From JAGQVA01 sp041391725 (GTDB lineage: Bacteria; Bacteroidota; Bacteroidia; J057): DNA of 64,000 nucleotides. Each line of letters opens with the position of its first letter. Within the stretch, counting starts at the first letter, position 1. The DNA is taken from contig JAWKNL010000009.1 of assembly GCA_041391725.1 (NCBI GenBank), positions 1-64,000 of the forward strand, read 5' to 3'. The position numbers and the translations under genes were made by a program. The notes under the pieces are model-generated. The model had not been told where the DNA came from. It saw only the letters and a program-made list of their open reading frames with translations, and made no database searches. Below are positions 24,779-32,830 of the stretch, piece by piece.

Positions 24779-26194
24779 ATGTCCTCAACCCATTACGATG
24801 TAACGGTTATAGGCTCCGGCCCCGGCGGTTATGTGGCTGCCATACGCTGTGCACAACTAGGCATGAAAACAGCGATTATTGAACGTTATCCCACCCTTGG
24901 CGGTACCTGCCTCAACGTAGGCTGTATTCCTTCCAAGGCTATGCTCGATTCTACAGAACATTATCACGCGGCTGTTCACAATTTTGCCGAACACGGAATC
25001 CAGATTCAGGGGCTTTCCTTCGACCTGGCGCAGATGGTCAAACGCAAGGCAAACGTCGTCAGTCAGACGACGGCCGGTGTCGCCTTCCTCATGAAAAAAA
25101 ATAAAATTGATGTGTTCACCGGCCATGGTTCTTTTGCCGATAAAAATACCATTAAAGTTGCACGGGAAGATGGTTCCTCCGAGTCTATCAGCACGGCAAA
25201 AGTGATTATCGCCACGGGCTCCAAACCTGCAAGCCTCCCCGGAATCGAAATCGATAAGAAGTACGTTATTTCCTCCACTGAAGCTCTCGAACTTACTACG
25301 CTGCCCAAACATATGATTGTCATAGGCGGTGGTGTAATCGGGGTGGAAATGGCCTCGGTTTTTGGCCGCCTCGGTTCTGCCATTACCGTCCTTGAATATG
25401 CCGACCGGCTGATACCCGGTATGGACAGCGCGCTCGGAAAGGAACTCAACAAATCCCTGAAAAAAGAAATTGGCGAATACAACGCGTATTTCAATCATAA
25501 AGTAACCGGAACCTCTGTCGCAGACGGGCAGGTTACCGTAACTGCTGAAAACCCCAAAGGCGAAACTGTAACCTTTACCGGTGATGTTTGCCTCATGGCT
25601 GTGGGCCGCCGCCCTTACACCGACAATCTCGGTCTGGAAAATATTGGTATCCAAACAGAAAGAGGCCGCATCCCCGTCAATGACCACCTCGAAACGCCCG
25701 TTCCAGGTATTTTCGCAATCGGAGATGTGATCAAAGGCGCCATGCTCGCACACAAGGCCTCGGAAGAGGGAGTTTTTGTGGCCGAAGTACTCGCCGGTCA
25801 GCACCCCCATATCAACTACCGGGCCATTCCCGGCGTAGTTTATACCTGGCCCGAAGTGGCTGGAGTGGGATATACAGAAGAAGAATTGAAAGCCGAAGGC
25901 ATTCCCTACAAAACCGGTAATTTTCCTTTCAAAGCCTCCGGAAGAGCCCGGGCAAGTATGGACGATAAATTTGGGTTTGTAAAAATTCTCTCCCACAAGG
26001 AGACAGACGAACTTCTGGGCATGCATATCATGGGGCCCCGTGCCGCTGATATGATCATGGAAGGCGTAATCGGACTCGAATTCCGCGCTTCGGCGGAAGA
26101 TATTGCCATTTTCTCTCACCCGCACCCCACTTTCTCCGAATCGGTCAAGGAGGCTGCGCTGGGAGCTACGGCAAACCGGATTATCCATATGTAA
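24779..26194 (+). CDS. lpdA: Dihydrolipoyl dehydrogenase
   Basis: 471 residues from the ATG at 24779. It has the FAD site VIGSGPGGYVAAIRCAQLG, redox-active disulfide GGTCLNVGCIPSKAML, NAD site VIGGGVIGVEMASVFGRLG, FAD-contact IFAIGDV, and the C-terminal catalytic pair in HPHPTFSES. It reoxidises the lipoyl groups of 2-oxoacid dehydrogenase and glycine cleavage complexes. No E1 or E2 gene is adjacent, so it probably serves several complexes. The ABC exporter gene starts 18 bp downstream. Confidence 0.96.
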   Translation: MSSTHYDVTVIGSGPGGYVAAIRCAQLGMKTAIIERYPTLGGTCLNVGCIPSKAMLDSTEHYHAAVHNFAEHGIQIQGLSFDLAQMVKRKANVVSQTTAGVAFLMKKNKIDVFTGHGSFADKNTIKVAREDGSSESISTAKVIIATGSKPASLPGIEIDKKYVISSTEALELTTLPKHMIVIGGGVIGVEMASVFGRLGSAITVLEYADRLIPGMDSALGKELNKSLKKEIGEYNAYFNHKVTGTSVADGQVTVTAENPKGETVTFTGDVCLMAVGRRPYTDNLGLENIGIQTERGRIPVNDHLETPVPGIFAIGDVIKGAMLAHKASEEGVFVAEVLAGQHPHINYRAIPGVVYTWPEVAGVGYTEEELKAEGIPYKTGNFPFKASGRARASMDDKFGFVKILSHKETDELLGMHIMGPRAADMIMEGVIGLEFRASAEDIAIFSHPHPTFSESVKEAALGATANRIIHM

Positions 26195-26211
26195 ATTTGC
26201 TACTCACGCAC

Positions 26212-27969
26212 ATGGCAGAAAACGTATCAGGAAAGGCATTTGACAAAAACGTCGCCCGAAGGTTGCTGACCTATGTGCGTCCCTACCGCAAACTTTTTGC
26301 CCTGGCGCTGTTTATTACGGTGCTACTGGCGGTGGTGTCCCCACTTCGCCCGATACTGTTTCAGTATATGCTTGATCATCAGGTGATTGCGGGTGATTAT
26401 GCCGGACTTCGCCTCATGGTTGCGCTGGTAACGGTTCTGATTATTGCCGAAGCCCTGATCATGTACGCCAATACCTATCTCACTTCCTGGCTGGGACAGA
26501 GCATGATCCGCGATGTGCGCAATCAGGTTTTTAAGCATATCCTCAACCTGCGGCTCAAATATTTTGACCAGACGCCTATTGGCCGTATGCAGACCCGAAC
26601 CATCAGCGATGTGGAAACGCTCAACGATGTGTTTTCTTCAGGGCTTGTGAGGATTCTGGGCGAGCTTCTTCAACTGGTGGCCATTCTGATCGCGATGTTT
26701 TATGTGAGCTGGAAACTCACACTGGCGGTACTTACTACGCTTCCCCTGCTGATTATTGCGACGATTATTTTTAAAAATAAAGTTAAAGTGGCTTTTCAGA
26801 ATGTGCGCAATGCGGTCAGTGAAATGAATTCCTTCCTTCAGGAACACCTTACCGGCATGCCAGTCATTCATATCTTCAACAGGGAGAAAGTGGAAATGAA
26901 TCGCTTTATGGGCATTAACCGCGACCTGCGCCGTGCCAACGTCAACTCCGTATTGTATTACAGTATTTTTTATCCGGTGGTGGAAATTATTACCGCCATT
27001 ACCCTGGGCATCCTGGTGTGGTATGGGGCCGGAAGGGTCATCAGCAGCGAATTGCAGTTTGGCGAACTGGTAGCGTTTATTATGTTTCAGACTATGTTTT
27101 TCCGCCCAATCCGCATGCTGGCCGATCAGTTTAATGTATTACAAATGGGAATGGTCAGTGCCGAAAGGATTTTTAAAACGCTGGATACCGATGAATTTAT
27201 TCCCAATACGGGCAAAATAAGCAGCCTTTCTTCCGGTGATGTAGGAATTCATATTGAATTCCGGAATGTAACATTTGCCTACAACGAACCCGAATATGTG
27301 CTAAAGGATGTCAGTCTGGAGGTAAAACCGGGCGAGAAAGTAGCACTGGTAGGAGCTACCGGATCGGGAAAATCGACGATTATCAATCTTCTCAGTCGCT
27401 TTTATGAAATTCAGGAGGGCAATATTCTGATCAACGGGGCGGATATACGGGAATACGACCTGAGTTTTCTTCGCCAGCTTACCGGTGTGGTATTACAGGA
27501 AGTCTTTTTGTTTTCGGGCAGCATATACGACAATATTACACTCAACAACCACCAGATTTCACTCGAATCGGTGATAGAAGCGGCCCGCAGGGTAGGGGCG
27601 CATGATTTTATTATGCAGCTTCCCGGAGGTTATGACTACCATGTACAGGAACGGGGAGCCACGCTCTCGCTGGGGCAGCGCCAGCTTATTGCATTTGCCC
27701 GGGTGATGACCTATAACCCGCGTGTCCTCGTCCTCGACGAGGCTACCGCCAATATCGATACAGAATCCGAAGAAATTATCCAGCATGCCATTGATACGGT
27801 GATGACCGGGCGCACTTCGATTATCATCGCCCACCGCCTTTCCACCATCCAGAAAGCAGACAAAATCATCGTACTGAAAAAAGGCAGAATCATCGAGTCC
27901 GGCACTCACCAGCAACTGCTGGAAAAGGGCGGTGTTTACTACGACCTGCACCAGTTGCAGTTTGCCTGA
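26212..27969 (+). CDS. ABC exporter, MsbA/multidrug type (fused permease-ATPase)
   Basis: 585 residues from the ATG at 26212. The N-terminal six-helix exporter domain spans about residues 15-320 (coupling region YFDQTPIGRMQTRTISDVETLNDVFS). The ATPase domain (345-580) has Walker A GATGSGKST, Q-loop LQEVFLFSGSIYDNI, signature LSLGQRQLIAFARV (LSLGQ instead of the common LSGGQ, as in many exporters of this branch), Walker B VLVLDEATANID and H-loop IAHRLST. It should work as a homodimer or with a similar half-transporter, exporting lipids or drugs. No partner is adjacent. Confidence 0.92.
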   Translation: MAENVSGKAFDKNVARRLLTYVRPYRKLFALALFITVLLAVVSPLRPILFQYMLDHQVIAGDYAGLRLMVALVTVLIIAEALIMYANTYLTSWLGQSMIRDVRNQVFKHILNLRLKYFDQTPIGRMQTRTISDVETLNDVFSSGLVRILGELLQLVAILIAMFYVSWKLTLAVLTTLPLLIIATIIFKNKVKVAFQNVRNAVSEMNSFLQEHLTGMPVIHIFNREKVEMNRFMGINRDLRRANVNSVLYYSIFYPVVEIITAITLGILVWYGAGRVISSELQFGELVAFIMFQTMFFRPIRMLADQFNVLQMGMVSAERIFKTLDTDEFIPNTGKISSLSSGDVGIHIEFRNVTFAYNEPEYVLKDVSLEVKPGEKVALVGATGSGKSTIINLLSRFYEIQEGNILINGADIREYDLSFLRQLTGVVLQEVFLFSGSIYDNITLNNHQISLESVIEAARRVGAHDFIMQLPGGYDYHVQERGATLSLGQRQLIAFARVMTYNPRVLVLDEATANIDTESEEIIQHAIDTVMTGRTSIIIAHRLSTIQKADKIIVLKKGRIIESGTHQQLLEKGGVYYDLHQLQFA

Positions 27970-28148
27970 TATCCTTACCTGTAACACCTGTCGCTGCAAC
28001 CCGCAGAATTCCTCTCTGTCCTTAACTGTGAATCTTACGGGCACGGTTGCTCATTGATCTTTCACGGTTGATCATACTTGTATGCATCTATGCAGCCTTT
28101 GACTTAAGTTTCCGGTATATCCGGTATAAACCTTTTACAACCAAACCT

Positions 28149-28826
28149 ATGAAGCCTTCACAAATACCCCAGATCATTTTGGCCGGCCTTATGCCCTGGC
28201 TGATTACTGCCTGCACATCGGTTCGTTACAGCGCAGATACCCTTCTCGAAGAAGCCGGATACCACAGAGAAATTGCCATTCTTCCCGTCGAAATTGATTA
28301 TTCAGGCCCTGCAGTTTCCCGTTTTTCCGATGAGGATTTCCGTGAAATAGACGACCGCGAAAGCCGTTTTTATCAGGAGTCTCTTTACAATTCGCTCCTG
28401 AGAAAGGCAAACAAAAATGTAAAGGTTTCGGTTCAGCCGGTTGAGCGAACCAACGCTGTGCTTCGCGCCAATAAAATTTCCATTCACGAATCCTGGGAAA
28501 TGGATCCGGCCGAACTTGCCCGAATGCTGAATGTCGATGCGGTGGTTCGCCTGCACGTAGAAGAGAGCCGATATCTTTCCAATGCAGCTGGATTCGGACT
28601 AGAACTAGGCAGAGCCGTAGTGTTTGGCCCTTATAATGGGCCCCTGCCCGCCGGGCCGATTAAAACTGCCGATGTGCGGGTAAGTTGTTCGATTTTTGAC
28701 GGAGACTCGGGATCATTGCTTTGGAAACTGGGTATTGATCAGGATGCCAGTTGGAATTATACGCCCGAAGAAATCATCAACAACCTCAACCGGCGGATTG
28801 CCAGAAAATTTCCCTACAAATACTGA
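28149..28826 (+). CDS. Putative lipoprotein, function unknown
   Basis: I choose the ATG at 28149, which opens a lipoprotein signal peptide ending LITAC (Cys22); the frame upstream adds a second hydrophobic stretch but no better signal. The 225-residue product has YHREIAILPVEIDYSG, ESLYNSLLRKANKNVKVSVQP and LARMLNVDAVVRLHVEESRYLSN, a pattern resembling lipoproteins of the DUF799/GNA1162 or TolB-N-like type, in which a bacterial outer membrane lipoprotein forms an alpha/beta domain. The match is loose. It lies 180 bp after the exporter and is followed by a small hairpin (28861-28893). Confidence 0.65.
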   Translation: MKPSQIPQIILAGLMPWLITACTSVRYSADTLLEEAGYHREIAILPVEIDYSGPAVSRFSDEDFREIDDRESRFYQESLYNSLLRKANKNVKVSVQPVERTNAVLRANKISIHESWEMDPAELARMLNVDAVVRLHVEESRYLSNAAGFGLELGRAVVFGPYNGPLPAGPIKTADVRVSCSIFDGDSGSLLWKLGIDQDASWNYTPEEIINNLNRRIARKFPYKY

Positions 28827-28860
28827 TTCGTATAATCCATTGTCTTAGCCAAATACACAG

Positions 28861-28893
28861 GGCAGTTCCCGAAAGAGAATTGCCTTGTTTTCT
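28861..28893 (+). terminator. Terminator downstream of the lipoprotein gene
   Basis: GGCAGTTC / GAATTGCC stem (one G-T pair) with a 9-nt loop, then TTGTTTTCTTTT. Confidence 0.6.
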
Positions 28894-28940
28894 TTTATGC
28901 TGACCGCAAAGTGGTCTGTGAAATTTTTGAACTATATTAT

Positions 28941-29021
28941 ATGGGGCTCGCCAAGCCGAAGGGGACATTGTTCACGCTAATGGGCAAAGCCATCCCTTCG
29001 GGAGTCGCCAAGTACATCTAA
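28941..29021 (+). other. Repeat-like intergenic segment with a 26-codon frame
   Basis: Contains an 8-bp dyad CCGAAGGG (28956-28963) / CCCTTCGG (28994-29001) and two copies of TCGCCAAG. An ATG-to-TAA frame of 26 codons spans it. It could be a dispersed intergenic repeat or chance; the rest of 28827-29104 shows nothing else. Confidence 0.25.
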
Positions 29022-29104
29022 AAACCCTTTGCAGCTCTGCGAGATCTTCATTTTTCGCAATTCAGGTTATACTGAAATTAACTTTTTTGTGTAGATTGGT
29101 TTAT

Positions 29105-29566
29105 ATGCAAATTCGCCCATATACCCCGGCTGATCTGGATACGGTTGCAGGATTGGTCGCTCTGAACACTCCGGCATATTTTGCTCCCGAAGAAGAAGAA
29201 GATTTCCGTTTGTATCTGAAGAATGAAGCGGAAGATTATTTTGTGGTTGAAATAAAGGGAGAAATTGTCGGTTCCGGAGGGATCAATTATTTCCCGGAAG
29301 AAAAACTTGTAAGGCTATCCTGGGATGTCATACACCCTGATTTTCAGGGAAAAGGGATTGGGAAAAACCTGACAATGCACAGGCTGAATTACATTCTAAC
29401 CCAAACGCCCTATAAAAAAGTGATTGTCAGAACTTCACAGGTAGTATTTCCATTTTATGAGAAAATGGGTTTCCATCTGGAGAAAGTGATCCCGGATTAC
29501 TGGGCTAAAGGATTTGATCTGTATTATATGTGTTATGATTTTAACCCTGTAAACATACTTATATGA
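29105..29566 (+). CDS. GNAT family N-acetyltransferase
   Basis: 153 residues from the ATG at 29105. The acetyl-CoA binding segment is VIHPDFQGKGIGKNLTMHRL (the Q/RxxGxG/A motif), preceded by the beta-4 strand LVRLSWDVI and followed by KVIVRTSQVVFPFYEKMGF, typical of motif B. The substrate is unknown. It overlaps the following esterase gene by 4 bp (ATGA), so the two are translationally coupled and possibly act on related metabolites. Confidence 0.9.
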   Translation: MQIRPYTPADLDTVAGLVALNTPAYFAPEEEEDFRLYLKNEAEDYFVVEIKGEIVGSGGINYFPEEKLVRLSWDVIHPDFQGKGIGKNLTMHRLNYILTQTPYKKVIVRTSQVVFPFYEKMGFHLEKVIPDYWAKGFDLYYMCYDFNPVNILI

Positions 29567-30498
29567 AAAAAATGTCTGTTTTTTGCGGTCTTTCATTTCC
29601 CGCGATCACCTGTGTGTTTTTTGTCCTGGTTGCATTTTCACCAGCCCTCGGTCAGAAAAATTCAGAGTGGCAGGAGTACCGGGATATTTCCTATAGCGAA
29701 AATATGTCCGGGCCTGTAAATGATCTTCAAAAGCTGAATCTGGTGGTTCCGGCTGAAAGTGATAATATGCCGCTGCTGATCTGGATAGGCGGAGGTGCCT
29801 GGTCTTATGGGGATCGAAATATTGAAATGGATCTTGCTCACAGATTTGCAGAAAGCGGCATTGCTGTGGCCAGTGTCGGCCACCGGCTCAGTCCTGCAGT
29901 ATGGCACGACGCTACACTTAAAACCGGTATCCAGCATCCCTGCCATGTGGAAGATGTGGCATCAGCAGTAGCCTGGCTGCATAAACACGCAGCCGAATAC
30001 GGGTATGATCCTGATAAATTTTTCATAGGGGGTTATTCCTCAGGAGCACATCTTGCCGCGCTTATTAGTCTTGACAGTTCCTATCTTCATAAGGCAGGCC
30101 TGAGTACGGATATTTTTAAAGGGGTAATTCCCATATCGGGCGCCTATGATATTCTGAGCTACTATGAGGGCTTTCTCTCTGGTTCCAGCCCCGAACTCGC
30201 AGAATTACATGTAAAGGCGGTTTTCGGTGAAAATACAGAAACTTTTGCACAGGCTTCTCCAACCAGCTACCTTCAGCATCTTTCTGCTCCTTTGCTGGTC
30301 ATGTGTGACAACAGCCTATATAACTATACCCGGCTGTTGGAAGACCGTATCCGGGAGACAGCGTTCAGGGATGTGCGGGTAATGTACGCCTACAATCTGA
30401 GCCATGGGCAACTGTGGCGCAATCTCTCCAATGACCCCAACAGTATGTACAGAAATGCGATCGTTGACTTTATCCGGGCACTGTCTCTCCCGGGATAA
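29563..30498 (+). CDS. Secreted alpha/beta hydrolase (esterase, BD-FAE-like)
   Basis: 311 residues. A signal peptide (about residues 1-30, ending FSPALGQ) sends it to the periplasm or outside. WIGGGAWSYGD is the HGGG-like oxyanion hole, FIGGYSSGAHLAALIS is the nucleophile elbow with the catalytic serine, and AYNLSHGQLWRN supplies the histidine. The order VASVGHRLSP-VEDVASAVAWLHKHAAEYGYDPDKF fits carbohydrate-esterase-like and kynurenine-formamidase-like branches of the fold. Overlaps the acetyltransferase gene by 4 bp and ends 12 bp before the convergent TonB receptor. Confidence 0.88.
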   Translation: MKKMSVFCGLSFPAITCVFFVLVAFSPALGQKNSEWQEYRDISYSENMSGPVNDLQKLNLVVPAESDNMPLLIWIGGGAWSYGDRNIEMDLAHRFAESGIAVASVGHRLSPAVWHDATLKTGIQHPCHVEDVASAVAWLHKHAAEYGYDPDKFFIGGYSSGAHLAALISLDSSYLHKAGLSTDIFKGVIPISGAYDILSYYEGFLSGSSPELAELHVKAVFGENTETFAQASPTSYLQHLSAPLLVMCDNSLYNYTRLLEDRIRETAFRDVRVMYAYNLSHGQLWRNLSNDPNSMYRNAIVDFIRALSLPG

Positions 30499-30510
30499 TC
30501 ATTTTTACAT

Positions 30511-32079
30511 TTATATTCTTACGATAACCGTAGCGGAAAGCGTCCTTCCGTCGGAAGGCCAGATACCTGGGCCCGGATAAAACTGCGGGCGCTTGGTGAA
30601 GTACTGCTGATTGAAGATATTATTTCCGTTGAGTCTGACACTGATATTTCGGGTCAGTACCCAGGTTAAATTGATATCTGTCAGGTGATAGGCAGGCGCC
30701 AGTCCGGTTGCCCCGCTGGCTGATGGGGTAACAGAATTAAGCGCATCTGCAAAACTGGAAGCTGTATAGCTGTAAAGGATGCTCACACTCATCGGGCCAT
30801 GTTCAATGGTGAGCCCGTTTCTTGAAATCCATTCCGGAACACTTTCAACCTTGTTTCCATCCACCGAAATATTACCATTCCCTGACCGGATCACTGCGCC
30901 CTGATAGCGGGCATCCATCCATGCCGTTGAACTGAAAAGGGTGAGCCGGGTTTTGGTACTGATAGGGAATGATCCCTGAACAAATATTTCCACTCCTCTC
31001 GTACGGGAATCACCTATATTGGTGCGGAAGATGCGAAGATTTCCGAGGGAGTCGGTCTCGGCAAGTGTGCCGATCCGGTTGCTGTACCACAAATGAAAGG
31101 CGGTAATATCCCAGGTAAGAAACTTCCATGCCCCTCTGAATCCCGCTTCCATATTGTAGCCGTAGGCATCTTTCAGGTTTTTGTCGGTATATTCATACAA
31201 AGACCCGGGAACAATATCCTTAAAAATCACTGGTCGGTAAGCCTGTGACCAGCCTGCGTAAAAGCTGATGTTGGAATTGGGGGTATATTCGGCATTGATA
31301 CCCAGGAGCGGAAAATTATGCCGGATGGTATCCGGCAATTCTCTTTCGGGATAATAAATGGTAGTACCTGACATTCTGCTTTCGCCCATTTCCATCCTTG
31401 CACCCGCATTGAGCGCAAAACCCTTAAACAGCTCCCACCGGTTTTCTGCAAATGCTGCCACATTACCTGTTTTGAAATGAAGATCTCTTCCCCAGCCTGG
31501 TTCGGAAAGTGTAAGATCATAGTCGCTACCGGTTGTGCCTTCTCCCTGCTGCCTGCGGTGAAGGTCATTGTTCATATATTGAACGCCCGCGGCAAGGGTG
31601 AATTTTTTACCCCAAAGGCTCCATGTCTGCAATAGTCGTAGTTCAGTAGTATAACTGTGATAATTGTCAATGTCCACCTGCCGGGTATTATAGGTTCCGG
31701 TTGCCGTTACGATAGAGTCAGCAATGGTCGCAGGTTTGTCAAACATCACGCTGCTCCTGTATCCCAGCACTACTCCTGAAGTAAGTTTCAGCAAAGTGGA
31801 AGGGTTTACCTGCCAGTCGATGCTCAGTGATGGAATATGGATATTGGGGTTGTAATAATTGCGGGAACGGGTGGCACTCTGTGGGCCGGCGTAAAACATG
31901 CTGTCATTCAACGGGCCAGCCAGGTGAATAAGGTAATTGGAATGCGTCCATTCAAATTTCATCTGAAGACCTGACCGGGGGTTGTAAAATAAGGAAACAT
32001 TGGCTGCTTCGTACTGAGAATCTCCGTTTTTCCTGTATCCATCACTTTTTTCCTGTTCACCCATGCGTAATAACTCCAC
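30511..32079 (-). pseudogene. TonB-dependent receptor, C-terminal part (frameshifted)
   Basis: This frame carries the beta-barrel part of a FecA-like receptor (up to about 510 residues). It includes SFYAGWSQAYRPVIFKDIVPG, FHLWYSNRIGTL, NIGDSRTRGVEIFVQGSF, the C-terminal SVRLNGNNIFNQQYFTKRPQF and a closing strand SATVIVRI. The reading frame continues from the gene part at 31959-32693 if one base is added in the T6/A6 run at 32046-32051; the joint would read WVNRKK-SDGYRKNGDSQYEAANVS. Without that correction no start codon or signal peptide exists for this part. Outer membrane transporter of iron chelates or similar; ligand unknown. Confidence 0.8.
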
Positions 32080-32693
32080 TTGCCGGAAGTCCCTGAAAGA
32101 GACTGATAGCTGCTTACCAGTCCGTAAGAACCGACGGTATTGTACGATTCGTAAGCAATTTTTCTCGCCGCAGGTTTTTTACTGACATAATTGAGCATTC
32201 CGCCAAACTGGGCTCCGTATTGTAGCGATCCTGTACCCCGCACCAGTTCGATTTTGGAAACAGCTTCCATAGGAATGTTGTAGTGACTGGCCGGGTAACC
32301 ATACATATCGGTATTGGTGAGTACACCGTCTTTGCGAATGTTGAATTCCCAGCCGCGATGCGGATCGAGTCCACGGGTGGCGATATTTACCTGATTTCCG
32401 GTTCCGTCCATGTCATAGACGAAAATGCCAGGGATTTTTGCGAAAATCTGCCTTCCATATTTCTCCGAAAGGGCTACATTTTGCTGTATCAGACTGATCA
32501 CCTCATTTTTTTTCCCGGAAAAAATAAACGTTCCTTCCACAGGCTTCAGACGGGAAATATCCGGAATCTGACTACTACCCTCAACTACGACCGAATCAAG
32601 GGTAATTATTTTGGAAGGTTCCTGATCTGTCTGGGCATTTGCTGCCAGGAACAGGCCCCAGGAAAAAAGAAAAAATATGGAAAGGTGTTTCAT
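31959..32693 (-). pseudogene. TonB-dependent receptor, N-terminal part (frameshifted)
   Basis: Signal peptide MKHLSIFFLFSWGLFLAANAQ, TonB-box-like LDSVVVEGSS, and a complete plug domain (EKYGRQIFAKIPGIFVYDMDGTGNQVNIATRG, KIELVRGTGSLQYGAQFGGMLNYVSKK), then the first barrel strands until the frame is lost at the A6 run (minus strand) at 32046-32051. Together with 30511-32079 it would give a receptor of about 727 residues, a normal length for the FecA-like group. Upstream, a dyad (32712-32736) brackets the -7 box. Either a real mutation or a homopolymer sequencing error. Confidence 0.82.
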
Positions 32694-32711
32694 TGTACTT
32701 TAATAAATTAT

Positions 32712-32736
32712 CACTGGGTGCAAACTTAGACCAGTG
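32712..32736 (-). promoter_or_regulatory. -7 box inside an inverted repeat upstream of the TonB receptor
   Basis: CACTGG (32712-32717) and CCAGTG (32731-32736) flank TAAGTTTG (minus strand 32728-32721), which fits TAnnTTTG. A repressor bound here would cover the promoter. No good -33 element is seen. Confidence 0.45.
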
Positions 32737-32830
32737 AATAAAGGATTTGGGTTAATAAATCCTTAAAAAAGTAAATGAAAAGTTAAAATCATTCCAATAT
32801 CACCATTCCGGCAGCATAAGGCTGTTCGCT

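Noticed and set aside
24857..26188. 443-residue open frame antisense to lpdA
   Set aside because: It mirrors a highly conserved enzyme gene and has no recognisable motifs; long antisense frames are a by-product of codon bias.
26192..26199. TAAATTTG as a promoter for the ABC exporter
   Set aside because: It overlaps the lpdA stop codon, has no -33 element at the right distance, and would leave almost no leader; co-transcription with lpdA is likelier.
32040..32060. Programmed -1 ribosomal frameshift in the TonB receptor
   Set aside because: The tract reads G-AAA-AAA in the starting frame, which is not a proper X-XXY-YYZ slippery heptamer, and no downstream pseudoknot was evident; an indel is simpler.
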